NCBI GenBank assembly: GCA_026989145.1
Contig: JALSJU010000083.1
Location: forward strand, 1 to 52,475
DNA length: 52,475 nt
Source: Thiotrichaceae bacterium
Lineage (GTDB): Bacteria > Pseudomonadota > Gammaproteobacteria > Thiotrichales > Thiotrichaceae
Direction of reading: 5' to 3'
Shown here: one piece after another, positions 44,984 through 52,475 of the stretch
Position numbering within the stretch: position 1 is the first letter of the stretch
How the letters are laid out: each line of letters opens with the position of its first letter
Notes under the pieces: generated by a model
Databases searched by the model: none
What the model saw: the letters and a program-made list of their open reading frames with translations, nothing else
Told to the model about the DNA's origin: nothing
Translations under genes and position numbers: made by a program

Positions 44984-45928
44984 ATGGCTACACGAATAAA
45001 AAAAGGTAGGCTTAAGTCCCCACTACCGATGCGTGAAGGTGTATCAGCAAGTCGGGTGTGGTTACCCAAAGATGAAGACAATGCATGGCTGACCTTGCTA
45101 GACTTTTTAGAGGCGCGCTTTCCTTTTATTAGCCAAGCGATTATACAAGATCGAATGACACGTGGTGAAATTGTAGACGATAAAGGTAACCCCTTTCATC
45201 CTGACACACCGTATCAAGGTGATGCTTTTTTATTTTACTACCGTGAAACACCCGATGAACCAAAAATTCCCTTTGCAGAAAATATTTTGTTTGAAGATGA
45301 GCATATTATAGTCGTCGATAAACCGCATTTTTTACCCGTAACACCAGGCGGGCGTTTTGTTAAAGAAACTCTATTAACTCGCTTAAAGGCACGTTATAAC
45401 AATGAAGACATTAGCCCGATCCACCGCCTTGATCGTGAAACAGCCGGTGTTATGCTATTTACCTGTAATAAACAAATGCGAGGCGCATACCAAAGTTTAT
45501 TTCAACAACGTGAGGTACAAAAAGTCTATCATGCGATAGCTGGCATCAACCCTGACCTTAGCTTTCCGCTAACGCATAAAAGCCATATGACCAAAAGTAG
45601 CGCTAGTTTTTTTCTTATGCAAGAAGTTGTGGGCGACTGTAACTGTGAGCCAAACAGTGAAACCGAGATTAAAATAATTAAACAAAAACAATCGCTTGCA
45701 CTTTATGAACTTAAACCTGTCACAGGCAAGCAACACCAATTACGCGTGCATATGATGTCACTAGGCATCCCACTATTAAACGATCCTTTTTATCCCGATT
45801 TACTTGCTGATAAAGGTGAGGATTACAGCAAACCATTACAGCTATTAGCAAAACAGATTACTTTTAAAGATCCTCTAACGAAGGAAATGCGCTCTTTTAT
45901 CAGTGAACTTAGTTTACGTTTGCTATAA
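44984..45928 (+). CDS. RluA-family RNA pseudouridine synthase
   Basis: The 314-residue enzyme isomerises uridine in rRNA or tRNA. The catalytic motif IHRLDRETAGVMLF contains Asp150, and its family neighbours ILFEDEHIIVVDKPHFLPV and VTGKQHQLRVHM are intact. The N-terminal 90 residues carry a reduced S4-like region. It resembles the TruC/RluA branch, but the exact target is not readable. The ATG at 44984 follows the upstream stop by 3 bases. An 87-bp miniature element stands shortly after the stop. Confidence 0.92.
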   Translation: MATRIKKGRLKSPLPMREGVSASRVWLPKDEDNAWLTLLDFLEARFPFISQAIIQDRMTRGEIVDDKGNPFHPDTPYQGDAFLFYYRETPDEPKIPFAENILFEDEHIIVVDKPHFLPVTPGGRFVKETLLTRLKARYNNEDISPIHRLDRETAGVMLFTCNKQMRGAYQSLFQQREVQKVYHAIAGINPDLSFPLTHKSHMTKSSASFFLMQEVVGDCNCEPNSETEIKIIKQKQSLALYELKPVTGKQHQLRVHMMSLGIPLLNDPFYPDLLADKGEDYSKPLQLLAKQITFKDPLTKEMRSFISELSLRLL

Positions 45929-45935
45929 ATTTATT

Positions 45936-46022
45936 AGAGACCTTTGCACGAGTCGGTGGCGAAAAGAGAAACCGGGTGGATTTAACCATTTTACTCGTCA
46001 TCCGACTCGTGCAAAAGTCTCT
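45936..46022. mobile_element. Miniature inverted-repeat element, copy 1 (87 bp)
   Basis: The ends AGAGACCTTTGCACGAGTCGG (first 20 shown as AGAGACCTTTGCACGAGTCG) and their complement at 46002-46022 differ at one base. TA stands on both sides of GAGACC...GTCTC, possibly a TA target duplication. The interior is 45 bases without coding capacity. A larger relative lies at 51939-52155. It sits 76 bases before the lptD start. Confidence 0.8.
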
Positions 46023-46085
46023 ATTAATAACATGAAAGAAAGCTAAGAAAATAGAAGTGAGTATACTTTTAGTGCTGAGGTCTAA

Positions 46086-46091
46086 TATAAT
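46086..46091 (+). promoter_or_regulatory. TATAAT box just before the lptD GTG start
   Basis: TATAAT at 46086-46091 would place transcription start near 46098, the GTG codon itself. No good -35 lies 16-18 bases before it and no ribosome site is seen, so a leaderless message is possible but weakly supported. Confidence 0.3.
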
Positions 46092-46097
46092 CCACGC

Positions 46098-48458
46098 GTG
46101 AATTTCTATGTCTATAAAAAAATAGTTGCTTGCTCAAAGTCAGTCGGCAAGCCTAATCTATGGATACTTGTTGCGACTTTAATGGCGCTAACGACAAGCC
46201 TCTCTGCGAAGCCATACAATCAAACCAAAGAATGGGGTGGTCAGTGCTCTACAACAGAGCTGTCACAGCCCAATATACAAACAACACTTTCAAAAATCAC
46301 AAACGCACCCTACCCTGATGCCATTTATCTAGAAGCCGATGACGGCACGATAAGTATTCAAGGTACCTCAGAGCTACAGGGTAATATTATTATTCAAAGA
46401 AACGGCACGATTTTTAATGCTGAAAAGGCTACTTTTAACCGCAAAAATAACAGCATTATTGCTGAGGGTAATGTGATCTTATCCACTAAAGGCCTGCAAC
46501 TTAAAAGCCAGGCGATTGAATACAAACTAAAAGAAAATACAGGTATTATCAAAGGCGCTAATTATACCGTCGGCAATGACGGCGCACACGGTAGTAGTGT
46601 TCAAATCAAGCAACTCAGTGAAAAACGTTTACGCTTAAAAGATGCTACTTTTACCACTTGCCCAGCCAATGCTTCCCCACTAAGACACCTAACGGGTGCT
46701 GATAAAATTTCTAGCTGGAATTTAGCATCATCCAATATATTACTTAATCAAAACACACAGATCGGGTATGCAAAGAATGTGACGTTTAATGTCTTAAATG
46801 TACCCGTGTTTTATTTTCCGTGGCTTAAATTTCCTATTAATAATCAACGCCTCTCTGGTTTTTTATCCCCTACTTTACGCTTGGAAACAAATGCCGGTAT
46901 CTCCATACCGTATTACTTTAATTTTGCACCAAACTACGATGCCACAGTTACAGTCAGTACTTTATCAGGGCATGGCGTTCAGTTTGATAATGAATTTCGC
47001 TACTTGACGCCACATCATAATGGCAAGCTTAATTACATTTTTATTCCAGAAGATAAGGCCTTCGATAGCCCAACAAACGATAAACGCCGTGATTATTTTG
47101 AAGTACTACATAATACCCGTGTTAATCAATCCACTTCTATTAAGCTGCATGCGGAAGGGGTTTCTGATAATAAATATTTTGATGATTTTTCCACTTCCCT
47201 TGAAAGTAGTTCACGATCAGCCCTGCAGCGTCGCTTAGAAGTTACCCATAATAAAAAAGCATGGCAATTAACTGCAGCAGTTGAAGATTATCAAATTCTT
47301 GATGCAAAAGATGCGCCGTATGCAAAATTACCTGAAATAAAACTACAGTATTCACCGCTAACTGCACCTAATGCATTAAAACTTGGCATGCAATCTGAGT
47401 TAGTTTATTTTGATAAAACTAATGCCATTACAGGTAGTCGTGCCGATTTAAAACTAACTGCTAGTAAAAAATGGGGTAACCAAGCTTGGTTTATAAAGCC
47501 TGCCGTTAGCTTTGAACACACCTTATATTCATTGAATAATACTGATAAATCCAGTCTAAGTCGCAGCTTGCCCACCTTGACAGTGGATACGGGTTTATTT
47601 TTTGATCGAGACCTTTTAGGTAGTCATACATTTGGAAGTGATAAAAATAATAGCAAACTACTGTTTAACAAAGCATTAACCCAAACTTTGGAACCACGCC
47701 TTTTTTATACTTACACGCCCTATAAAGATCAAAGTGAATTGCCAATTTTTGACACGTCAGAAACCAGTTTCTCAGAAACAACCCAGCTATTTTCTGCTAA
47801 TCGTTTTACAGGAAGAGACCGCATTGCAGACGCCAATCAAATTACTTTTGCCGTGACTTCGCGTATTCAAGACAGACAAAATGGTAAAGAACTTTTAAAA
47901 GGAAGCATTGGTCAAATTTTTTATTTTAGCGATAAAACAGTCAACTTGTTACCACAAGCAGAGCAAATAAAAAATACACAAACCAACAAACAATCTAATT
48001 TAGTACTTGAATTAAGTGGTAGGGTTAACAATAACCTACAGCTGTCATCTATAGGCTTATGGGATCAGAAAAAAAAATCTATTCCCGGTTATGAGTTACG
48101 TTTAAACTATCAAGACAAAAAGAAGCGAATTTTAAATGTAGCATATCGAAACTTAAAAACGGAATTACAACAATTCAACCTATCAACAGCCTTCCCAATC
48201 AACGATAAATGGTCAGTGACCGCAAGTACTGAGCACGATGTGCAAAACGATCGCAACCTTGAAACATTAGTTGGGGTAGAATACAAAACCTGTTGCGTTA
48301 AAACCCGCTTCGTTGCAAAACGCTACTTAAGTGCAGATAATAAAAGCTACGAGACACCAATTTTTATTGAGTTTGAACTAAAAGGCTTGGGCAATATCGG
48401 AACAGGTAACGCAAGCAATCAGTTAAAGGATAAAATTTACGGCTATGATGACTATTAA
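46098..48458 (+). CDS. lptD: LPS-assembly outer-membrane protein LptD
   Basis: The 786-residue protein places lipopolysaccharide in the outer leaflet with LptE. The signal segment is LWILVATLMALTTSLSA. The jellyroll domain, about 70-220, has repeated AEKATFNRKNNSIIAEGNV and IIAEGNVILSTKG strands. The barrel begins near FPWLKFPINNQRLSGFLSPT, the family's most conserved stretch, and CCVKTRFVAKRYL lies near the end. Cysteines near 50, 180 and the CC pair near 739 fit the disulfides that activate LptD. The GTG start at 46098 is the first possible codon after a stop and has no clear ribosome site. It overlaps surA by 14 bases. Confidence 0.94.
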   Translation: MNFYVYKKIVACSKSVGKPNLWILVATLMALTTSLSAKPYNQTKEWGGQCSTTELSQPNIQTTLSKITNAPYPDAIYLEADDGTISIQGTSELQGNIIIQRNGTIFNAEKATFNRKNNSIIAEGNVILSTKGLQLKSQAIEYKLKENTGIIKGANYTVGNDGAHGSSVQIKQLSEKRLRLKDATFTTCPANASPLRHLTGADKISSWNLASSNILLNQNTQIGYAKNVTFNVLNVPVFYFPWLKFPINNQRLSGFLSPTLRLETNAGISIPYYFNFAPNYDATVTVSTLSGHGVQFDNEFRYLTPHHNGKLNYIFIPEDKAFDSPTNDKRRDYFEVLHNTRVNQSTSIKLHAEGVSDNKYFDDFSTSLESSSRSALQRRLEVTHNKKAWQLTAAVEDYQILDAKDAPYAKLPEIKLQYSPLTAPNALKLGMQSELVYFDKTNAITGSRADLKLTASKKWGNQAWFIKPAVSFEHTLYSLNNTDKSSLSRSLPTLTVDTGLFFDRDLLGSHTFGSDKNNSKLLFNKALTQTLEPRLFYTYTPYKDQSELPIFDTSETSFSETTQLFSANRFTGRDRIADANQITFAVTSRIQDRQNGKELLKGSIGQIFYFSDKTVNLLPQAEQIKNTQTNKQSNLVLELSGRVNNNLQLSSIGLWDQKKKSIPGYELRLNYQDKKKRILNVAYRNLKTELQQFNLSTAFPINDKWSVTASTEHDVQNDRNLETLVGVEYKTCCVKTRFVAKRYLSADNKSYETPIFIEFELKGLGNIGTGNASNQLKDKIYGYDDY

Positions 48459-49725
48459 CAAAAACAATCAACACTTTCTACGAGCTCTATTTAGCACGCT
48501 CCTACTGTTTAGCCTTTTTAATAATGCTGTTAGCGCTACTGAGCGTGGCTTGGATAAAATTGTAGCTATTGTCAATGATGATGTGGTGATGTTTAGCGAA
48601 ATTAAACCTATCATATTGAGAATGAAACAGTCTGGACAAGCTAAAGGCAATGATCAGTCACTCGTTAAAGAAGTTTTAGATAAAATTATTTTAGATAAAA
48701 TTCAACTACAACATGCTAAACGTGTGGGTATCACGATAAAAGAAACAACACTCGACAGAGCAATGAATACCATCGCTGCGCAAAACAAACTTAGCCTAGC
48801 GCAGTTAAAAATTGCATTGAGAAATGAAGGCCTTAATTACAATCAGTTTCGTAACAACCTACGGCATAAACTTACCATTGATGCCTTACAAAAAAGTCAG
48901 CGCGGTAGCAGTCAACAAAAAATAACCGAAAGTCAAATCGATGACCTAATTCGTGCTGAAAGCTTAAACCTCAGTAAAAACACTGAATATCTGCTAGTCG
49001 ATATTTTTCTGCCCGCAGCCAATGGCATTTCAGTGGAACAATTTAATAAAACACTCATAAAAGCACAACAATTAAGAATAAAACTTGTGGGCCAATCTAC
49101 CGATAGAAAGATTCGATTCATCAAACAATTTGGTGCATCAAAACAAAACTTAGGCTGGAAAAAGTCCCAAGAACTCAGCCCCGCTTTTATTAGAGCGCTA
49201 AGTTTATTAGGCGTTGGGGAGTTAACAGATGTGGTACGTGATGCTAGGGGGTTTCATATTCTAAAACTACTCGAGCAACGCGGTGGCAGCAGGAAAATGA
49301 GCCAACTCGCTAAAGTGAGGCATATACTTATTCCCAACTCTGAGCCTCAAGCAAGAGAAAAAGCGATTCAACTCCGAAAACAAATTCTTGCTGGTGGAAA
49401 CTTTGCCGCATTAGCACGCACACATTCAGCTGATACAGGAAGCGCACAAAAAGGCGGAGATCTAGGGATTATGGATCCTGGGTCGTTTGTTCCACCTTTT
49501 GCTAAAGCAGTAACCAGCTTAGCCTTAAATACTGTGAGCCAACCGATTAAAACACGCTTTGGCTGGCACTTAATCGAAGTTTTGGAAAGAAAGACTAGCG
49601 ATAACACCCGCGAAGCACTTAAACAGCAAGCTCAGGAAATTCTCACCAAAAAAGAACTCAGTAATAACACTAAAAGCTGGCTACAAGGCTTACGTGACCA
49701 AGCTTATATTGAGTACCGCCTTTAA
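48445..49725 (+). CDS. surA: Periplasmic chaperone/peptidyl-prolyl isomerase SurA
   Basis: The 426-residue chaperone guides barrel proteins, including LptD, to the outer membrane. The signal peptide is about 1-31 (FLRALFSTLLLFSLFNNAVS). The N-terminal chaperone module starts LDKIVAIVNDDVVMFSEI. Two parvulin PPIase domains follow, at about 180-280 (degenerate) and 288-390 (LAKVRHILIPN, GGDLGIMDPGSFVPPFAKAV). The C-terminal helix completes the fold. It overlaps lptD by 14 bases, which fits coupled synthesis. ATG 48448 is an alternative start. Confidence 0.95.
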   Translation: MMTINKNNQHFLRALFSTLLLFSLFNNAVSATERGLDKIVAIVNDDVVMFSEIKPIILRMKQSGQAKGNDQSLVKEVLDKIILDKIQLQHAKRVGITIKETTLDRAMNTIAAQNKLSLAQLKIALRNEGLNYNQFRNNLRHKLTIDALQKSQRGSSQQKITESQIDDLIRAESLNLSKNTEYLLVDIFLPAANGISVEQFNKTLIKAQQLRIKLVGQSTDRKIRFIKQFGASKQNLGWKKSQELSPAFIRALSLLGVGELTDVVRDARGFHILKLLEQRGGSRKMSQLAKVRHILIPNSEPQAREKAIQLRKQILAGGNFAALARTHSADTGSAQKGGDLGIMDPGSFVPPFAKAVTSLALNTVSQPIKTRFGWHLIEVLERKTSDNTREALKQQAQEILTKKELSNNTKSWLQGLRDQAYIEYRL

Positions 49726-49754
49726 TCGCTACTTTCACTTTGAGTTAAATAACT

Positions 49755-50756
49755 ATGACTATTCCACGTTTGGCCGTCACACCTGGAGAGCCTTCTGGCA
49801 TTGGCCCTGATTTAATTATTCAGCTCACACAACTCTCTCAACAACAGGCGGAATTAATTGTCATTGCGGATAAAACGATGATGATTGAACGCGCTAAGCA
49901 ATTAAATATTGAGGTGGATATCGTTGATTATGAGGTTAATAAGCCCACAACACTGACTTCAACAAACGAAATTAAAGTCCTTAACCTCCCCTGTGCAGAA
50001 CAAGTTACTGCCGGGAAACTTGATAAGCAAAACTCCCTTTATGTTTTAGCAACACTAAGACGTGCCACCGAAGGCTGTTTATCCAAAGAATTTGATGCGA
50101 TGGTCACTGCGCCATTGCACAAGGGAATTATCAATGATGCAGGAATTGAATTCACCGGTCATACTGAATTTTTAGCCGACCTGACCAATGCAGAACTACC
50201 TGTCATGATGTTAGCGGCAGAAAGTTTACGGGTTGCGCTCGCAACAACTCATATGCCATTAAGCGAAGTCAGTGCAGCAATTACTCAAAAATCACTAACC
50301 CAAGTGATCACTATACTGCATCACGATATGCGAACAAAATTTGGTATCAATGACCCTCACATTTTAATCTGCGGCTTAAACCCGCATGCTGGTGAAGGTG
50401 GGCACTTAGGTATGGAAGAAATTAATACCATTGAGCCTGTGATTGAATCGCTTAAAGCACAAGGAATGAATTTAACTGGGCCTTTGCCAGCAGATACCTT
50501 ATTCACACCTAAATATTTAGCAACAGCCGATGCAGTACTGGCAATGTATCATGATCAAGGCCTCCCTGTTTTAAAGCATGTCGGCTTTGGACATGCAATT
50601 AATGTGACTCTAGGATTACCTATCATTCGCACATCAGTTGATCATGGTACTGCTCTTGATTTAGCAGGCACGGGTAAGGCATTAACAGGAAGTTTAGTTG
50701 AAGCCATTAAAAATGCGATTACTATGGTCGCTGCTCAAAATAACAAAATGTTGTAA
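49755..50756 (+). CDS. pdxA: 4-hydroxythreonine-4-phosphate dehydrogenase
   Basis: The 333-residue NAD-dependent enzyme acts late in pyridoxal phosphate synthesis. TPGEPSGIGPDLIIQL is the family start, and VTAPLHKGIINDAGIEFTGH holds substrate and metal ligands. HPHAGEGGHLGMEE is here NPHAGEGGHLGMEE, and MYHDQGLPVLKHVGFGHAIN follows, which contributes a second His. It follows surA by 29 bases as in the lptD-surA-pdxA order. rsmA (ksgA), which usually comes next, is absent. SerC, another pathway member, lies elsewhere in the window. Confidence 0.96.
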   Translation: MTIPRLAVTPGEPSGIGPDLIIQLTQLSQQQAELIVIADKTMMIERAKQLNIEVDIVDYEVNKPTTLTSTNEIKVLNLPCAEQVTAGKLDKQNSLYVLATLRRATEGCLSKEFDAMVTAPLHKGIINDAGIEFTGHTEFLADLTNAELPVMMLAAESLRVALATTHMPLSEVSAAITQKSLTQVITILHHDMRTKFGINDPHILICGLNPHAGEGGHLGMEEINTIEPVIESLKAQGMNLTGPLPADTLFTPKYLATADAVLAMYHDQGLPVLKHVGFGHAINVTLGLPIIRTSVDHGTALDLAGTGKALTGSLVEAIKNAITMVAAQNNKML

Positions 50757-50800
50757 AAGCACTTGTGACGATTTTATAAACTAATCTCGGGGTATACCAC

Positions 50801-51298
50801 ATGCATAACCAATCTATACGCCCTTCAATGCTTATAGGTTTATTGGCTAGTCTCGCTATGTTGGTCATAGCGTTACTTTTTCAATACGTTTTACTAATAG
50901 AATCCTGTCCTTTGTGCAGTGTACAGCGTGTGGTTGTTATACTCTTGGCAGTATTATTTTTTATTGGTTTTACGCACAATCCCAATACCTCTTTCGGCAA
51001 ACGAATCTATAGCTTATTGCTAATAATGACCAGTTCGGCTGGGCTTATTATTGCAAGTAGGCACACATGGCTACAACAACTTCCTAAAGATAAAGTACCG
51101 GAGTGTGGGCCGGGCTTAGAATTTTGGATGAGCAATTTACCTGTAATTGATGTTATACAAAAAGTTTTTCAAGGCTCTGAAGAGTGCTCCAATGTCACAT
51201 GGACTTTTATATCATTAACCATTCCGGAGTGGAGTATTATCGCCTTTTTAGCCTTCTTATTTTTTAGCTTCAAAATGCTTTTCACAAGCTATCAGTAA
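50801..51298 (+). CDS. dsbB: Disulfide-bond formation membrane protein DsbB
   Basis: The 165-residue inner-membrane protein reoxidises DsbA and passes electrons to quinone. Four hydrophobic segments are present. The first redox pair is C36-PL-C39 (LLIESCPLCSVQR), the second periplasmic pair Cys102 (VPECGPGLEFWM) and Cys129 (GSEECSNVTW), matching the DsbB arrangement. The RHTW region after TM3 is typical. It follows pdxA by 44 bases in the same direction. No dsbA is seen in the window. Confidence 0.93.
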   Translation: MHNQSIRPSMLIGLLASLAMLVIALLFQYVLLIESCPLCSVQRVVVILLAVLFFIGFTHNPNTSFGKRIYSLLLIMTSSAGLIIASRHTWLQQLPKDKVPECGPGLEFWMSNLPVIDVIQKVFQGSEECSNVTWTFISLTIPEWSIIAFLAFLFFSFKMLFTSYQ

Positions 51299-51481
51299 TT
51301 TGAGACCATTGAACAAGTTGGATAACAATAAAAGTTATTGAAATTTCACTGTTTCATCATTGTCTCGTACATAGATTTCAATCTAAACGATTTAAATCCT
51401 TCTAAAAAACATTATTACTTTAAAACTTTTATAATAGCCCCCATACTCATTCTACTTAACACAAACAAAGCGAGAATAATC

Positions 51482-51817
51482 ATGGACGTGATGGACAGAA
51501 TTAAAGATGCAGTAGAAAGTAATCCGGTAGTCGTTTTTATGAAAGGCACACCACAACTCCCTCAGTGTGGCTTTTCTAGTCGTACTGCACAAGCATTACA
51601 AGGATGTGGTGAAGAGTTTTCTTATGTCAATGTTCTAACTGACCCAGAGATTTTTCAAAATTTACCTCGTTATGCCGATTGGCCAACATTCCCACAGGTT
51701 TATATCAATGGTGAGTTAATCGGTGGTTGTGATATCACTTTAGAAATGTTTGAAAAAGGTGAGTTACAAACCATGGTTAAAGAAGCAACAGCAAAAGCTA
51801 AAAGTGACGATGCGTAA
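51482..51817 (+). CDS. grxD: Monothiol glutaredoxin Grx4
   Basis: The 111-residue CGFS glutaredoxin carries iron-sulfur clusters with BolA-type partners. The motif MKGTPQLPQCGFSSRTAQAL holds Cys29 in CGFS, and DWPTFPQVYINGELIGGCDI is the glutathione-binding part. A longer in-frame extension to 51338 exists but adds hydrophobic unrelated residues. The ATG at 51482 with GAGAA before it gives the standard start. It ends before a strong terminator. Confidence 0.95.
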   Translation: MDVMDRIKDAVESNPVVVFMKGTPQLPQCGFSSRTAQALQGCGEEFSYVNVLTDPEIFQNLPRYADWPTFPQVYINGELIGGCDITLEMFEKGELQTMVKEATAKAKSDDA

Positions 51818-51833
51818 TAATTAAGAAAAATTT

Positions 51834-51870
51834 AAAAAAAGGCTGAGAGGAAACTCTCAGCCTTTTTTTT
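51834..51870 (+). terminator. Strong terminator after grxD
   Basis: GGCTGAGAG-GAAA-CTCTCAGCC (51841-51862) is a perfect 9-bp stem with a GAAA tetraloop, followed by eight T and preceded by seven A. It lies 23 bases after the grxD stop. Confidence 0.92.
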
Positions 51871-51938
51871 GATCTTAATTAATAGCTGTAACTTTCCGCT
51901 AACACATGAATTCACTCATTGCACGAACATCAATGTCT

Positions 51939-52155
51939 AGAGACCTTTGCACGAGTCGGTGGCGAAAGAAACGGCTAAAGCTCTAATAATCGAGTTATCC
52001 GCTTAAACAGCAAGCGGTAAGCTCTCTAAAATCGAGTGAATTTTACTGATTGAGATGGAAAACGAAGCTAATAACGGGTTATCAGCGAGTTTTTCAACGA
52101 AAAGCAGTTAAATTTCAAACCTTTTTATTCGTCATCCGGCTCGTGCAAAGGCCTC
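51939..52155. mobile_element. Miniature inverted-repeat element, copy 2 (217 bp)
   Basis: The left end AGAGACCTTTGCACGAGTCG and following GTGGCGAAA match the left end of the 87-bp copy at 45936. The right end, read on the other strand, is GAGGCCTTTGCACGAGCCGG, also matching. Between them lie about 170 bases with short direct and inverted sequences and no gene. It fills most of the gap between grxD and the transglycosylase. Confidence 0.8.
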
Positions 52156-52166
52156 GTATGTAAAGA

Positions 52167-52475
52167 TCAATGTTTATATAAATGAGGGGCTAGCCTACGG
52201 TTAAACTGCCAACCATGTCTGCCGGCTTTATTTCCTAACTTCGGAGGGTGATAAACTGATTTTTTTGCTCTCTTAACAATAGGCTTACTATTCCTTGCCT
52301 CAGTTTTTATCTTTGGCTTCAAACGCGCGTAAACCTTAAGAACATTTTTAACATACTGCTTAGTTTCTTTATAAGGCGGGATACCGTTGTAGCGATCAAC
52401 CTTCCCCTCACCTGCGTTATACGCAGCGATGGTTTTTTCTAAATTACCTTGATAACGGTTCAATAAAAATTTTAA
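52167..52475 (-). CDS. Lytic transglycosylase (SLT domain), C-terminal part
   Basis: The gene enters the window from its right edge on the minus strand, and only about 102 codons are inside. The visible start of the fragment is [20 protein letters not shown], then [18 protein letters not shown]. This is the end of the SLT lysozyme-like domain (L..YN.G...V..Y.G.PPY). Such enzymes cleave peptidoglycan with formation of anhydro-muramic acid. The C-terminal tail is basic. The frame is open to the window end, so the rest of the gene is outside and no true start is visible; the TTG at 52463 is not a start. Confidence 0.9.
   Translation of the reverse strand, partial: LKFLLNRYQGNLEKTIAAYNAGEGKVDRYNGIPPYKETKQYVKNVLKVYARLKPKIKTEARNSKPIVKRAKKSVYHPPKLGNKAGRHGWQFNRRLAPHLYKH

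Noticed and set aside
51338-51481. Long N-terminal extension of GrxD
   Set aside because: The 48 extra residues are unlike glutaredoxins. ATG 51482 starts the standard domain.

Overview
The window is AT-rich bacterial chromosome (about 40% GC by eye). It looks like a free-living or host-associated gammaproteobacterium. The evidence is the gene content and order: rpoD-dnaG, gltBD, the gyrA...serC-pheA-hisC-tyrA...aroA block, lptD-surA-pdxA, a FadL-type porin, dsbB and a CGFS glutaredoxin. I cannot name the genus with confidence. Most of the window is housekeeping DNA, with small accessory islands and several miniature repeat elements in the gaps.

Layout. 1-900: the end of an IS21-type element (istB tail plus terminal repeats), next to one truncated and one apparently intact phage terminase small-subunit gene. 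This remnant lies beside the 3' end of a CAT-anticodon tRNA. 995-11361 (minus): tRNA, rpoD, dnaG, gltD, gltB. 11802-13226 (minus): FadL-family outer-membrane channel. 13436-15766 (plus): a B12-binding radical SAM protein whose conserved N-terminus precedes any normal start codon, then a YebC-family protein. 15951-16119: a near-palindromic miniature element. 16207-20702 (minus): a DUF937 protein and a tight five-gene set (DUF2164, cupin, methyltransferase, FGGY sugar kinase, CysZ-like). 20912-22126 (plus): lipoprotein di-heme peroxidase.

22308-32542 (minus): gyrA, a MscS channel, serC, pheA, hisC, tyrA, a small lipoprotein and aroA. Apart from the two inserted genes, this is the classic gammaproteobacterial serine/aromatic amino-acid block. 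It carries chorismate formation (AroA) and the prephenate branches to phenylalanine and tyrosine (PheA, HisC-type transaminase, TyrA). 32731-35355: a dicarboxylate/glutamate:cation symporter divergent from a GluR0-like ligand-gated potassium channel. 35386-40911: an AraC regulator divergent from two paralogous secreted proteins built on a repeated DWIGIY-motif beta domain, one fused to an alpha/beta hydrolase. This pair is the least familiar part of the window.

41009-41340: a tandem array of four ~90-bp units that keeps a hairpin with apparent covariation, abutting a molybdopterin oxidoreductase (41341-43353, minus). 43433-45928 (plus): DUF3565, YheT-like hydrolase, a small unknown protein and an RluA-family pseudouridine synthase. 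46098-51817 (plus): lptD-surA-pdxA (outer-membrane LPS export, porin chaperone, vitamin B6), then dsbB and grxD. Two members of one miniature inverted-repeat family flank this last block (45936-46022 and 51939-52155). The window ends inside a lytic transglycosylase gene (minus).
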